A stretch of DNA of 64,000 nucleotides from Sphingomonas sp. Root710 (GCF_001429065.1 NZ_LMIB01000016.1:257684-321683), one strand, 5' to 3'; counted from the first letter of the stretch, positions 17,907-26,803 are shown. The notes: generated from the letters alone by a model not told the origin. A program made the numbers and translations.

Positions 17907-18494
17907 ATGGAAATTCGTGTTTCGGGACATCAGGTAAATACGGGCGACGCGCTCCGGACCCATGTCGAGGAACGGCTCCACGCGATCGCGGACAAATATT
18001 TCTCACGAAGTCTCTCCGCGCACGTCACTTTCGGCCGCGGCCAGCACGGCAACGGCTTTTCCTGCGACATCGTCGCCCATGTCATGCACGGCGTGATCCT
18101 GAAGGGCAGCGGCCATGCCATGGACGCGCACCCCAGCTTCGATCAGGCCGCCGACCGGATCGAGACCCAGCTGCGCCGCTACATGAACCGGCTGAAGTCG
18201 CGCAACGGCGCGCAGGCGGCAGCCCCTGCGCTCGAAGCGATCGACGACAATGCCGGCTATACGGTGTTCGAAGCGCCCCGCGACGAGGAGGTCGTCGATG
18301 GCGACGCACCTGTGATCGTCGCCGAGACTCGGGTCGACGTGCCCGACGCCAGCGTGTCCGATGCGGTGATGATGCTCGACCTCAGAAATACGACCGCGCT
18401 TCTTTTCCGAAATTCTGGTACCGGCGCCTTCAATATGGTGTATCGGCGCACCGACGGCACGATCGGCTGGGTGGAGCCGAGCCGGGTCGCCTGA
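17907..18494 (+). CDS. hpf: Ribosome hibernation promoting factor (long form HPF)
   Basis: 195-aa protein, long HPF class: an N-terminal S30AE/YfiA-like domain (1 to about 100, MEIRVSGHQVNTGDALR...) and a C-terminal dimerisation domain (about 130-195, ending in RTDGTIGWVEPSRVA). The long form on its own dimerises ribosomes into 100S particles. AGAAGAG stands just upstream of the ATG as ribosome-binding site. Followed by ptsN; the rpoN gene that often precedes this pair in proteobacteria is absent here. Confidence 0.93.
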   Translation: MEIRVSGHQVNTGDALRTHVEERLHAIADKYFSRSLSAHVTFGRGQHGNGFSCDIVAHVMHGVILKGSGHAMDAHPSFDQAADRIETQLRRYMNRLKSRNGAQAAAPALEAIDDNAGYTVFEAPRDEEVVDGDAPVIVAETRVDVPDASVSDAVMMLDLRNTTALLFRNSGTGAFNMVYRRTDGTIGWVEPSRVA

Positions 18495-18517
18495 ATAGGA
18501 ATAAAGAATCCCGTCGA

Positions 18518-19003
18518 ATGACTGACAGCAAATCGATGGACGACCTGGGTGACCTGCTGTCGCCTCAGGCGGTGCAGGCCGCCCTCGCCGTTCCGAACAA
18601 AAAGGCGCTGTTCCAGCAGCTTGGCGGGATCGCCTCGAAGCTGGTGGAGACCGATGCGCGCATGATCGTCGACCGGCTGGTCGAACGTGAGCGGCTGGGC
18701 TCGACCGGCTTTGGCGGCGGCATCGCCATCCCCCATGGCAAGATCGAGGGGCTCGACCGAGTCGTCGGCCTGTTCGCGCGACTCGCCCAGCCGATCGACT
18801 TCGCGGCGATCGACGACCTGCCGGTCGATCTCGTCTTCCTGCTGCTGTCGCCGGCCGACGCCGGGGTCGAGCATCTCAAGGCGCTTGCCCGGGTAAGCCG
18901 GCGGATGCGCGACAAGGCCTTCGTCGCCAAGCTGCGCGGCGCCGGATCGGACGACGCGCTCTATGCGCTGTTCGCCACCGGCGAGGCCCGCCACGCCGCC
19001 TGA
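18518..19003 (+). CDS. ptsN: PTS IIA-Ntr nitrogen-regulatory protein
   Basis: 161-aa EIIA of the nitrogen PTS. The phospho-acceptor histidine is in GGGIAIPHGKIEG near residue 72. The fold is single-domain, cytoplasmic and regulatory rather than transporting. It follows hpf by 23 bp, a conserved pairing linked to stress and carbon/nitrogen balance. Confidence 0.93.
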   Translation: MTDSKSMDDLGDLLSPQAVQAALAVPNKKALFQQLGGIASKLVETDARMIVDRLVERERLGSTGFGGGIAIPHGKIEGLDRVVGLFARLAQPIDFAAIDDLPVDLVFLLLSPADAGVEHLKALARVSRRMRDKAFVAKLRGAGSDDALYALFATGEARHAA

Positions 19004-19006
19004 CGC

Positions 19007-19483
19007 GTGAGCGGCGACGCTCTCGCCGGGCATGCGCCTTCGGGCGCCGAGGCGCATTTCCGCGCCCTCGAGTCGCTCTACGCCGCAGCACCGATCAACG
19101 CGATGTTCCCGTCGCGGCTGGAGATCACCGGCGAAGGCACGTCGCGGATCAGCTTCCTGATCGAGCCCGAGCATTTCCACGCGGCGGGGGCGGCGCATGG
19201 TACCACCTATTTCAAGATGCTCGACGATGCTGCCTTCTATGCGGCGAACAGCCTGGTGAATGATTTCTTCTTGCTCACCACAGCCTTCAACCTGCTGCTG
19301 ACCCGGCCGCTGCCTGCCGGACCGGTCACCGCCGAGGGCCGCTGGGTCAACGGCCGCCGGCGCGTTCTCGTCGCCGACGCGCGGTTGATAGACTCTGAAG
19401 GCGAGGAGGTCGCGCGCGGTACCGGCACCTTCATGCGCTCGCGGATTCCGCTCGCGAGCCTCGCGGGATACGCGCGGGGATGA
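19007..19483 (+). CDS. PaaI-type hotdog thioesterase
   Basis: 158-aa hotdog-fold protein of the PaaI thioesterase group (HFHAAGAAHGTTYFKMLDDAAFYAANS is compatible with the family's HGG-type helix). The substrate acyl-CoA is unknown. The start is GTG at 19007, 3 bp after ptsN; its stop overlaps the next gene (ATGA). It is probably in the ptsN transcription unit. Confidence 0.85.
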   Translation: MSGDALAGHAPSGAEAHFRALESLYAAAPINAMFPSRLEITGEGTSRISFLIEPEHFHAAGAAHGTTYFKMLDDAAFYAANSLVNDFFLLTTAFNLLLTRPLPAGPVTAEGRWVNGRRRVLVADARLIDSEGEEVARGTGTFMRSRIPLASLAGYARG

Positions 19484-19818
19484 CCGAGCCCCGGCCCGCA
19501 TCGGGGCTGCTCGTCTCAGCTTTGATTCGACGCATCGAGGCCGAAGGCGGCTCGGCGATGGTGATCAACAGGGGCGATGCGATCGCCGGAGCGATGCTGC
19601 TGCTGCTCGCTGATCGCGGTGTGCTGAACGGCATCGTCGAACGAGTGTGGCGCTTCGAAGGTGGTCATGGCCTGGAGCGGGTCGGTCCCGCCGAACCGAA
19701 CGAGCCGGGTGTCGCTGGCGATTATGTCGCGCGACGGCGGAGATCGGACCCCGACTTGTGGGTGGTCGAGGTCGATCATCCCGAAGCAGGGCGGATCGCA
19801 GCCGAGCTGCTCCTCTGA
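19480..19818 (+). CDS. DUF1491 family protein
   Basis: 112-aa cytosolic protein with the DUF1491 layout (SALIRRIEAEGGSAMVINRGDAIAGAMLL..., ending in PDLWVVEVDHPEAGRIAAELL, split here for reading). Function unknown. The ATG overlaps the thioesterase stop. Confidence 0.8.
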   Translation: MTEPRPASGLLVSALIRRIEAEGGSAMVINRGDAIAGAMLLLLADRGVLNGIVERVWRFEGGHGLERVGPAEPNEPGVAGDYVARRRRSDPDLWVVEVDHPEAGRIAAELLL

Positions 19819-19875
19819 TCTTCCGCGTCCTGGGGAGGAATTGAAACCGTTCCCGTCTTGTTCTATCGTCGCCTC

Positions 19876-20352
19876 ATGGCCACCGCCTCTGACTCGTTCG
19901 AACCGATGATCGCCGCCGATGTCGCGCGGGGTGTGGCGCGGCTGTTCCTGCGGGCGGAGATGACGCCGCTGCCGGAGGTGCCACTGGGCAATGGCCGCCG
20001 CGCCGACATCATGGCGATCGACGCCAGGGGCTGCATCACCATCGTCGAGATCAAGGTGTCGCGCGCCGATCTGCTCGGCGATGGCAAATGGCCGGACTAT
20101 CTCGATTTTTGCGATCGTTTCTTCTGGGCGGTGCCCGGCGGCTTCGATCTGTCGCCGTTCGAGACCGATCCCTTCCGCCCCGACTGCTGCGGCCTGATCG
20201 TCGCCGATCGCTATGATGCGGCGATCCTGCGCGAGCCGCAGCATCGCCCGCTGTCGGGCGCGCGCCGCAAGGCCGAGACGCTGCGCTTCGCGCGCCGCGC
20301 GGCGCGGCGGCTGTGGGGCGATCTCGATCCCTTTCCGGAGAGCTGCGTCTAG
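19876..20352 (+). CDS. mmcB: MmcB family DNA-repair nuclease-like protein
   Basis: 158-aa protein resembling Caulobacter MmcB, a LexA/SOS-linked DNA-damage protein with a PD-(D/E)XK-like core. RRADIMAIDARGCITIVEIKVSRADL (read as D...E-I-K, about 41-66) fits the nuclease motif and CDRFFWAVP is conserved. ATG at 19876 preferred over the longer frame at 19858. Whether it is under LexA control here could not be settled by eye. Confidence 0.8.
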   Translation: MATASDSFEPMIAADVARGVARLFLRAEMTPLPEVPLGNGRRADIMAIDARGCITIVEIKVSRADLLGDGKWPDYLDFCDRFFWAVPGGFDLSPFETDPFRPDCCGLIVADRYDAAILREPQHRPLSGARRKAETLRFARRAARRLWGDLDPFPESCV

Positions 20353-20430
20353 CCCCCTGAAATCGGCGACGTCTTTCCGATCGAAAAGCGCATCCTACAT
20401 GGGATGCGTTCCGGCTTGCGAGAGGACGAC

Positions 20431-21186
20431 ATGAAGACCAGCGGCAACACCATTCTCATCACCGGCGGCGGTTCGGGCATCGGCCGGGCGCTGGCGCAGC
20501 GCTGGCACGACCAGGGCAACAAGGTCATCGTCGCGGGGCGCCGGCGCGCCGCGCTCGACGAGACGATCGGGGATCGCGCCGACATGGTGGCGGTCGAACT
20601 GGACATGGAGGACGCGGCCGATATCGGACATGTCGCCGCGCGCATCGTCGCCGACCATCCCGATCTCAATGTCGTCGTGAACAACGCCGGGATCATGCGC
20701 AGCGAAGCGCTGGACGCGCCGCGCGACCTCACCGATGCTGCCGCGACGATCCTCACCAATCTGCTCGGGCCGATCCGGCTGATCGACGCGCTGGTCGATC
20801 ATCTGGCAGGCCGCCCCGACGCGGCGATCGTCACCGTATCCTCGGGTCTCGCCTTCGTGCCGCTGGTGTTCGCGCCGACCTATTCGGCCACCAAGGCCGC
20901 GATCCACAGCTACAGCCTGTCGTTGCGCGAGCAGCTGCGCGGCAAGGTCGAAGTGATCGAACTGGTGCCGCCGGGGGTGCAGACCGGCCTGACCCCGGGC
21001 CAGGAGACCCGCGACGGCTATATGCCGCTCGACGATTATATCGACGAGGTGATGGCCTTATTCGCGCAGGTGCCAACGCCGCAGGAGATCGCGGTCGAGC
21101 GGGTCAAGTTCCTGCGCAACGCTGAAGCCGAGGGGCGGTTTGCTGACACCCTCACGACCCTGACCGAGCGCTCGCGTCCGAAATAA
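20431..21186 (+). CDS. Short-chain dehydrogenase/reductase (DltE-like)
   Basis: 251-aa classical SDR: TGGGSGIGRALAQ (about 11-23) binds the cofactor, NNAGIM is the structural motif and YSATKAA carries the catalytic Tyr-Lys, with a preceding serine in TVSSGLAF. This resembles SDRs named DltE in other bacteria, though no dlt genes are present. AGAGGA upstream supports the start at 20431. Substrate unknown. Confidence 0.88.
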   Translation: MKTSGNTILITGGGSGIGRALAQRWHDQGNKVIVAGRRRAALDETIGDRADMVAVELDMEDAADIGHVAARIVADHPDLNVVVNNAGIMRSEALDAPRDLTDAAATILTNLLGPIRLIDALVDHLAGRPDAAIVTVSSGLAFVPLVFAPTYSATKAAIHSYSLSLREQLRGKVEVIELVPPGVQTGLTPGQETRDGYMPLDDYIDEVMALFAQVPTPQEIAVERVKFLRNAEAEGRFADTLTTLTERSRPK

Positions 21187-21191
21187 CGGGC

Positions 21192-21806
21192 CTAGAGCCC
21201 CGGTCCGGACATCTTGGGCTTGGGCTTCGTAACGGCCGGGGCGTCGTTGATGATCTTGAGCACCGCCGCGCCGCGCGGGTCGTCCGCCGCATAGTCGCGT
21301 GCCGACTTGCCGGCGATCCGGTCGGCCAGCTTGGGGTCCGCGCCATTGTTGAGCAGCAGCCGGACCATCGGCACGTTGCGCTGCTGGACGGCGATGATCA
21401 GCGGGGTCTCGCCGCTGTTGTTGGCGAGGTTGACGTTCGCCTTCTGGCCGAGCAGCAGTTCGGCGCCCTCCGCGAAGCCGAGCAGCGCCGCCACGTGCAG
21501 CGGGCCGTTGCCCTGCGTATCGCGGGCATTGGGGTTCGCGCCCTTGCCGAGCAGGAAGCTAGACCAGGTCAGGTCGCGGCGCTTGATCGTGATCATCAGC
21601 GCGGTCTCGCCGGTCGAATAGTCGCGGGTGTTGATCAGCGTCGATCCATTGCCCTGCAACGCCTTGGTCGCCTTTTCGCCATCCGCCTGGCGGACCGCGT
21701 TGAGGAAATTATAGCTGTCGGAGAACTGCGCCATGGCCGGAGTGGCGGCGACCGCCAGCGCGGCGGCGGCGATAATGATGTGGCGGCGAACCATCTTGCC
21801 TGTCAT
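21192..21806 (-). CDS. Exported ankyrin repeat protein
   Basis: 204-aa protein with a signal peptide (MVRRHIIIAAAALAVAATPAMA; starts at 21806 or 21794) and about four ankyrin repeats from residue 55 to 185 (for example GNGPLHVAALLGFAEGAELL, SGETPLIIAVQQRNVPMVRLL). Probably periplasmic and protein-binding; the partner is unknown. Convergent with the SDR gene, only 5 bp between stops. Confidence 0.88.
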   Translation of the reverse strand: MTGKMVRRHIIIAAAALAVAATPAMAQFSDSYNFLNAVRQADGEKATKALQGNGSTLINTRDYSTGETALMITIKRRDLTWSSFLLGKGANPNARDTQGNGPLHVAALLGFAEGAELLLGQKANVNLANNSGETPLIIAVQQRNVPMVRLLLNNGADPKLADRIAGKSARDYAADDPRGAAVLKIINDAPAVTKPKPKMSGPGL

Positions 21807-21850
21807 GTCCCTGTTCTGAAACGCCCTTGCATGGGCGGCAATAGCAAAGC

Positions 21851-22483
21851 ATGGCTGGCCGCACCATGAACAATCCGCGCCTTCCCCGCCGCTGGGCCGC
21901 CATCGCGGCTTCGCTGTCGATCGCCCTGTCGCCGCTCGCGCTCTCTGGCTGCGGCGGCGGCACAGCCGAAACCCCGCCGCTGGCGGGCAGCAAGATCGGC
22001 GGCCCCTTCACCTTGACCGACCAGGACGGCCGCAAGGTCAGCGACAGCGCCTTCGCCGGCAAATATCGGCTAATCTATTTCGGCTATACCTGGTGCCCGG
22101 ATGTCTGTCCGGTCGATGTCCAGAATCTGATGAAAGGCTATCGCAAGGTCGAGAAGGACGATCCTGCGCTGGCGGCGAAGATCCAGCCGATCTTCATCAC
22201 CGTCGATCCCGCGCGCGATACCCCGGCCGCGCTCAAGCAGTTCGTCAGCGCCTTCCATCCCAAGCTGATCGGCCTGACGGGAACCGAAGCGGAGATCTCC
22301 GCCGTCGCCAAGCAGTTCGCGATCTATTATGCGAAACAGCCGCCCCGGCCCGACGGCAGCTATTTGGTCGATCATGCCCGCCAGGCGATGCTGTTCGGCC
22401 CCAAGGGCGAGCCGCTCGCGCTGATCACCCAGGACAAGGGCGCCGACGCGGCGGCGGCGGATATCGAGCGCTGGGTGCGGTAA
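21851..22483 (+). CDS. SCO1/SenC family copper-chaperone lipoprotein
   Basis: 210-aa thioredoxin-fold protein that delivers copper to the CuA site of cytochrome c oxidase. The lipobox LALSGC (Cys34) marks a membrane lipoprotein. The metal ligands are C-x3-C in WCPDVCPVD and a histidine in LVDHARQAMLFG. The start could be at 21851 or at the downstream ATG MNNPRL. No oxidase genes are adjacent. Confidence 0.92.
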   Translation: MAGRTMNNPRLPRRWAAIAASLSIALSPLALSGCGGGTAETPPLAGSKIGGPFTLTDQDGRKVSDSAFAGKYRLIYFGYTWCPDVCPVDVQNLMKGYRKVEKDDPALAAKIQPIFITVDPARDTPAALKQFVSAFHPKLIGLTGTEAEISAVAKQFAIYYAKQPPRPDGSYLVDHARQAMLFGPKGEPLALITQDKGADAAAADIERWVR

Positions 22484-22490
22484 GCGATAT

Positions 22491-22611
22491 CGTCATCCCG
22501 GACTTGATCCGGGATCCAGCTTTTCTTGTCGCCGATGGAGGAAGAAGCGGGATCCCGGATCAAGTCCGGGATGACGGAGAAAGTGGATGCTGAAACAACT
22601 TCAGCATGACG
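22491..22611. repeat. Compound palindromic repeat
   Basis: A long inverted repeat CGTCATCCCGGACTTGATCC ... GGATCAAGTCCGGGATGACG (22491 to about 22575), followed immediately by one arm of the GTCATGCTGAA family (TGGATGCTGAAACAAC...TTCAGCATGACG, to 22611). It lies between the SCO1 gene and the YcgN-type gene, as if two repeat types had merged. Confidence 0.8.
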
Positions 22612-22637
22612 CTGGATAGTAGAGTATGATCTGCCCG

Positions 22638-23078
22638 ATGACCGAACAGCGCCCTTTCTGGGAAACCAAGCGCCTCGACCAGATGAGCCGGGCCGAATGG
22701 GAGTCGCTGTGCGACGGCTGCGGCAAATGCTGTCTGCACAAGCTGGAGGACGAGGAGACCGGCGAGCTGATGGCGACCAACGTCGCCTGCCGCCTGCTCG
22801 ATCGCCGCACCGGGCTGTGCAAGGATTACAAGCATCGCCGCACCTTCGTCCCCGAATGCGTGCGGCTGACGCCCAAGGTGCTGGCCGAGATCGACTGGCT
22901 GCCCTCGACCTGCGCCTACCGGCTACTCGATGAGGGCAAGCCCCTGCCCGACTGGCATCCGCTGAAGACCGGCGATCCCGACTCGGTCCATCGCGCCGGA
23001 GTTTCGGTGCGTGGCTGGACGGTTTCGGAGGACGATGCAGGCGATCTAGAACATCATCTCGTCGATCGTGATATATAG
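22638..23078 (+). CDS. YcgN/YkgJ family cysteine-cluster protein (UPF0260)
   Basis: 146-aa cytosolic protein with LCDGCGKCCLHKL, the CxxCxxCC cluster of the YkgJ family thought to bind zinc or iron, plus further cysteines in NVACRLLD, TGLCKDY and PECVRL. ATG at 22638 matches the family N terminus MTEQ-FW; an upstream ATG at 22626 adds four residues. Function unknown. Confidence 0.88.
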   Translation: MTEQRPFWETKRLDQMSRAEWESLCDGCGKCCLHKLEDEETGELMATNVACRLLDRRTGLCKDYKHRRTFVPECVRLTPKVLAEIDWLPSTCAYRLLDEGKPLPDWHPLKTGDPDSVHRAGVSVRGWTVSEDDAGDLEHHLVDRDI

Positions 23079-23098
23079 GCCGCTGCTATCATTGTGTC

Positions 23099-23205
23099 CG
23101 CTCATCCTGAGGAGCCGCTGAGCTTGTCGAAGCGGCGTCTCGAAGGACGATCGGTCCTTCGAGACGGGTCTTCACCTTCGTTCAGCCCCTCCTCAGGATG
23201 AGCGG
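23099..23205. repeat. GCTCATCCTGAG repeat element, left copy
   Basis: About 107 bp bounded by GCTCATCCTGAGGAG and CTCCTCAGGATGAGC, with internal TCGAAGGAC/GTCCTTCGA palindromes. Its sequence matches, in inverted orientation, the element at 23971-24073 on the other side of the metalloprotease gene. Confidence 0.8.
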
Positions 23206-23213
23206 TTAGGGGT

Positions 23214-23957
23214 ATGCTTCTCACCATGCTTTTCCGCAGAACCAAACCTGCTGCCGAAACCGAACTCGTGTTCGAAGCGGGCGGGCGCAGCCGGCCGCTG
23301 ATCGTCCGGCGCATGGCGCAGGCGCGGCGGATGCGGCTCAGCGTCGATCCGCGCGACGGCGGGGTGCGGCTGGTGATGCCGAGCCGCGCCTCGCTGCGGG
23401 CCGCGCTCAAATGGGTCGAAAGCAAGCGCGGCTGGATCGAGGCTGCGCTCGACGCGCTGCCCGACGCCCGGCCGATCGCCGACGGCATGACGATCGAGGT
23501 GGCGGGTGAGCCGCTGCGCATCGAGCTCAACGACCAGGGGCGTATCGTGCGGCGCGTGGACGGGCGGCTGATCGTCCCCCAACCCGCCGACCTGCTCGCC
23601 GCGCGGGTGACGCGCTGGCTGCGCAAGCAGGCGCTCGAGCGGCTGGAGGCGGAGACGATGCGCTTCGCCGCGCTGGCGGGGGTCACGATCGGCCGGGTGA
23701 CGGTCGGCGATCCACGCGCGCGCTGGGGCAGTTGCTCGGCCAATGGCGACATACGCTATAGCTGGCGGCTGATCCTTGCCCCGCCCGAAGTGCTCGAAGC
23801 GACGGTCGCGCATGAGGTCGCCCACCGGCTGCACATGGACCATAGCCGCGAATTCCACATCGCCGTCGAACGGCTGCTCGGCCGTGATCCGCTGCCCGAA
23901 CGCAACTGGCTGCGCGAGCATGGGCGGCATCTCTACTGGCTGGGGCGCGAGTCGTAG
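23214..23957 (+). CDS. YgjP/SprT-like M48-type metallopeptidase
   Basis: 247-aa cytosolic protein of the YgjP/DUF45 metal-dependent hydrolase family. The zinc site is HEVAHRLHMDHS, giving HExxH (about 201-205) plus the downstream His, preceded by RWGSCSANGDIRYSW, the conserved WGSC motif. ATG at 23214 or 23226 (MLFRRTKP). Molecular role unproven. It is isolated between two inverted copies of a repeat and was possibly moved as a unit. Confidence 0.88.
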   Translation: MLLTMLFRRTKPAAETELVFEAGGRSRPLIVRRMAQARRMRLSVDPRDGGVRLVMPSRASLRAALKWVESKRGWIEAALDALPDARPIADGMTIEVAGEPLRIELNDQGRIVRRVDGRLIVPQPADLLAARVTRWLRKQALERLEAETMRFAALAGVTIGRVTVGDPRARWGSCSANGDIRYSWRLILAPPEVLEATVAHEVAHRLHMDHSREFHIAVERLLGRDPLPERNWLREHGRHLYWLGRES

Positions 23958-23970
23958 GATCACCCTTCCG

Positions 23971-24073
23971 CTCATCCTGAGTAAGGGCTGAGCGAAGGCG
24001 AAGACCGCATCGAAGGACGCACCGATCCTTCGAGACGCCACTTCGACAAGCTCAGTGGCTCCTCAGGATGAGC
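23971..24073. repeat. GCTCATCCTGAG repeat element, right copy (inverted)
   Basis: Reverse complement of this segment aligns almost base for base with 23099-23205 (GAGCCACTGAGCTTGTCGAAG against GAGCCGCTGAGC...). It lies between the convergent metalloprotease and PBP1A genes. Confidence 0.8.
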
Positions 24074-24082
24074 GGGAAAGAG

Positions 24083-26182
24083 CTAATTGGAAGGTTTGCG
24101 TGGTTTCTGCGGGTCGACCCCGCTCAGGAAATCCGAACCGAGCGACGTGCGCGGCTGGGCAGCAGGAGCTGGCTGGCGCACGGCCGGGGGCGTCGCGGGT
24201 TGCGGCGCGCGGGCGGCGGCCGGCGGCGCGGCTTGCGGTTCGAAGCCGTCGCCGGGATCGGCGGGCGGCTCGCTGCCATCCTCGATCGGCAGGCCGTTGG
24301 GGTCGACGAAGCCATCGTCGGGCAGACCATAGGCCTCGTCGTCGGGCTCGATCATGAATTCGGGCAGGGTGACCGCGGTCTCGAACTGCTCGACGGGGCG
24401 CTTGGCCACCGCGACCTTCATGAACTGCGCAAAGGCGCGCGCGGGCGCGCGGCCGCCTTGCAGGCCGGCGACGGTCTTGGCATCGTCGCGCCCCATCCAC
24501 ACGCCGGTGGTGATCCCGCTGGAGAAGCCGAGGAACCAGCCGTCCTTGTTCGACGAGGTCGTGCCGGTCTTGCCGGCGACCGGGCGGCCGATCTGCGCGG
24601 CCCGCGCCGTGCCGGTGTTGACCGCGGTCTGGAGCAGGTCGGTCACCTCGGCGGCGACCCAGGGCGCGACCAGCACGCGATTGTCGTCGTTGCGATGTTC
24701 GTAGAGCAGGTCGCCCTTGCCGGTCGTCACCTTGACGATGCCATAGGGCACCACCGCGATGCCCTTGCGCGCGACCGCCGCGAAGGCGCGGGTCATGTCG
24801 ATCAGGCGGACGTCGGAGGTGCCGAGCACCATCGACGGGTGGGTATTGAGCTTGCTGCCGATGCCGAAGCGATGCGCCATGTCGGCGATGGTGTCGAAGC
24901 CGACCTGCTGGCCGATCTTGGCGGCGACGGTGTTGATCGAAAAGGCGAAGGCGGTACGCACGTCGATCGCGCCCGCATATTCGCGGTTGCTGTTGCGCGG
25001 GCTCCAGCCGTCGATATCGACCGGCTCGTCGGTCACCGGCGTGTCGGGCTTCATCCCCGCTTCCATCGCCGCCAGATAGACGAACAGCTTGAACGACGAT
25101 CCGGGCTGGCGCTCGGCCTGGGTCGCGCGGTTGTAGATCGACGAGACATAGTCGCGGCCGCCGACCATCGCGCGCACCGCGCCGTCGCGGTCGAGCGCGA
25201 CCAGCGCGCCTTGCGCCCCATCGGGCGCATTGGCGCGGATCGCGGCGTCGGCGGCTTTCTGCATCACCGGGTCGATCGTGGTCCACACGTCGATCGGTTC
25301 GACCTGCTCGTCGACGACCTCGTCGAGCTGGGCAAGCGCCCAGTCGGTGAAATAGCGCACCGCATTCTGATCGCGCTCGGGGGCGAGGTTGACCTTGTCG
25401 AGGTCGACCGCCCCGGCCTCCGAGGGGGTGAGCGCGCCGGCGTCCTGCATCACCTCGAGAACGACCTTCGCGCGGTCGATCGCGGCCTGGCGGTCGGCGG
25501 TCGGCGAATAATGCGACGGGGCTTTCACCAGACCCGCGATGATCGCGCTCTCGCCCAGATTGAGCGTCGCCGCGCCATGGTCAAAGAATTTGCGGCTGGC
25601 AGCATCGATGCCATAGGCGCCGCCGCCGAAATAGACGCGGTTGAGATAGAGTTCGAGGATCTGCTGCTTGGAGAATTTGCGCTCCATCGCCAGCGCCAGG
25701 ATCACCTCGCGGAATTTACGGCCGAAGCTGTAGGCGTTGGTCAGGAAGATGTTGCGCGCCAGCTGCTGGGTGATCGTCGACGCGCCCTGCAGGCGGCGGC
25801 CCTCGCCCTTGCGCTGCCACGCGACCCAGGCGGCGCGCCCCATACCGATGGGATCGATGCCGGGATGCATGTAGAAGCGCCGGTCCTCGACCGCGACCAT
25901 CGCCTTCTTCATATTCTCCGGAATCTGCTGCGACGGCAGCCAGTCGCCATAGCTCGGGCCCAGCGAGACGATCACTGACCCGTCGGCGGCGCGGACGCGC
26001 ACCATCTGGCCGTTGGGGCTCGACTTCAATTCCTCGAAACTTGGCAGCGATGCCATCGCGATCAGCACCGCGACGATCAGTGCACCGAGACCGGCCAGCG
26101 TCGCGAACAGCGTGAATTTCGCCAGGGTCCTGAGCCAGCCCATGCGCTTAGTCTTTTCCGGAGAGGGTTTGGCCGTCGGCAT
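24083..26182 (-). CDS. Bifunctional penicillin-binding protein 1A (class A PBP)
   Basis: 699-aa class A PBP making and crosslinking peptidoglycan in the periplasm. Short cytoplasmic tail, one TM helix (about 17-45), a GT51 glycosyltransferase domain with VEDRRFYMHPGIDP (about 95-109), then a transpeptidase domain with SxxK in GSSFKLFVY, SIN and GKTGTT. The C-terminal tail (from about 610) is rich in Pro/Ala/Gln and looks disordered. The mrcA/ponA-like gene stands alone, with a 230-bp upstream gap. Confidence 0.95.
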   Translation of the reverse strand: MPTAKPSPEKTKRMGWLRTLAKFTLFATLAGLGALIVAVLIAMASLPSFEELKSSPNGQMVRVRAADGSVIVSLGPSYGDWLPSQQIPENMKKAMVAVEDRRFYMHPGIDPIGMGRAAWVAWQRKGEGRRLQGASTITQQLARNIFLTNAYSFGRKFREVILALAMERKFSKQQILELYLNRVYFGGGAYGIDAASRKFFDHGAATLNLGESAIIAGLVKAPSHYSPTADRQAAIDRAKVVLEVMQDAGALTPSEAGAVDLDKVNLAPERDQNAVRYFTDWALAQLDEVVDEQVEPIDVWTTIDPVMQKAADAAIRANAPDGAQGALVALDRDGAVRAMVGGRDYVSSIYNRATQAERQPGSSFKLFVYLAAMEAGMKPDTPVTDEPVDIDGWSPRNSNREYAGAIDVRTAFAFSINTVAAKIGQQVGFDTIADMAHRFGIGSKLNTHPSMVLGTSDVRLIDMTRAFAAVARKGIAVVPYGIVKVTTGKGDLLYEHRNDDNRVLVAPWVAAEVTDLLQTAVNTGTARAAQIGRPVAGKTGTTSSNKDGWFLGFSSGITTGVWMGRDDAKTVAGLQGGRAPARAFAQFMKVAVAKRPVEQFETAVTLPEFMIEPDDEAYGLPDDGFVDPNGLPIEDGSEPPADPGDGFEPQAAPPAAARAPQPATPPAVRQPAPAAQPRTSLGSDFLSGVDPQKPRKPSN

Positions 26183-26352
26183 CTGAGACCGCCGACTTAC
26201 AAGCTATCCCGATCGCTGCCAAGCGGTGCGCCATGTTTTTAGCGGGCCTCAAGCGCCAGCGGTCGCATCCGCGACCTTGGCTATCCTCGCATAAGCTCGG
26301 GCGCGCGTTCGCGCTTGCGGACCTTGTGGGTCCGGACTGTCCTTTCCCCTAT

Positions 26353-26382
26353 CGTCATGCTGAAACAAGTTCAGCATGACGA
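26353..26382. repeat. Single-arm palindromic repeat
   Basis: One hairpin arm of the GTCATGCTGAA family (ATGCTGAA-CAAG-TTCAGCAT core) without its partner. It lies between PBP1A and msrB; the rest of 26183-26410 shows nothing coding. Confidence 0.75.
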
Positions 26383-26410
26383 AGAGAGGCGGGCGGCTTC
26401 CCTACAAACT

Positions 26411-26803
26411 TCACTCCTTATCGAAGTCAATCGATGCGGAATTGATGCAGTAGCGCAGCCCCGTCGGCCCAGGCCCGTCAGGAAAGACATGGCCCAGATG
26501 CCCCTCGCACTTGGCGCAGCGGACTTCGGTACGGATCATGCCGTGGCTGGCGTCGCGATGCTCGGTCACCATCGCCTCGTCGGCCGGCGCGGTGAAGCTG
26601 GGCCAGCCGCAGCCCGAGTCATATTTGCTGTCGCTGGCGAACAGCTGCGTTCCGCAACCGGCGCAGTGATAGCTGCCATCCTCATGATTGTTCCAATATT
26701 TGCCGGTGAAGGCGCGCTCGGTGCCCGCCTGGCGCAGCACATGATATTGTTCCGGGGTCAGCCGGGCGCGCCATTCGGCATCGGTGAGATCTAGCTTGTC
26801 CAT
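26411..26803 (-). CDS. msrB: Peptide-methionine (R)-S-oxide reductase MsrB
   Basis: 130-aa repair enzyme reducing methionine-R-sulfoxide. Zinc-binding CxxC pairs CAGCG and CAKCEG, substrate region GWPSF and the catalytic cysteine in [11 protein letters not shown] at 26803 matches the family N terminus ([12 protein letters not shown]); the longer frame is unlikely. No MsrA nearby. Confidence 0.95.
   Translation of the reverse strand: MDKLDLTDAEWRARLTPEQYHVLRQAGTERAFTGKYWNNHEDGSYHCAGCGTQLFASDSKYDSGCGWPSFTAPADEAMVTEHRDASHGMIRTEVRCAKCEGHLGHVFPDGPGPTGLRYCINSASIDFDKE

Noticed and set aside
24068-25978. 636-aa + strand open frame opposite PBP1A
   Set aside because: Antisense artefact; PBP1A motifs are intact on the minus strand.
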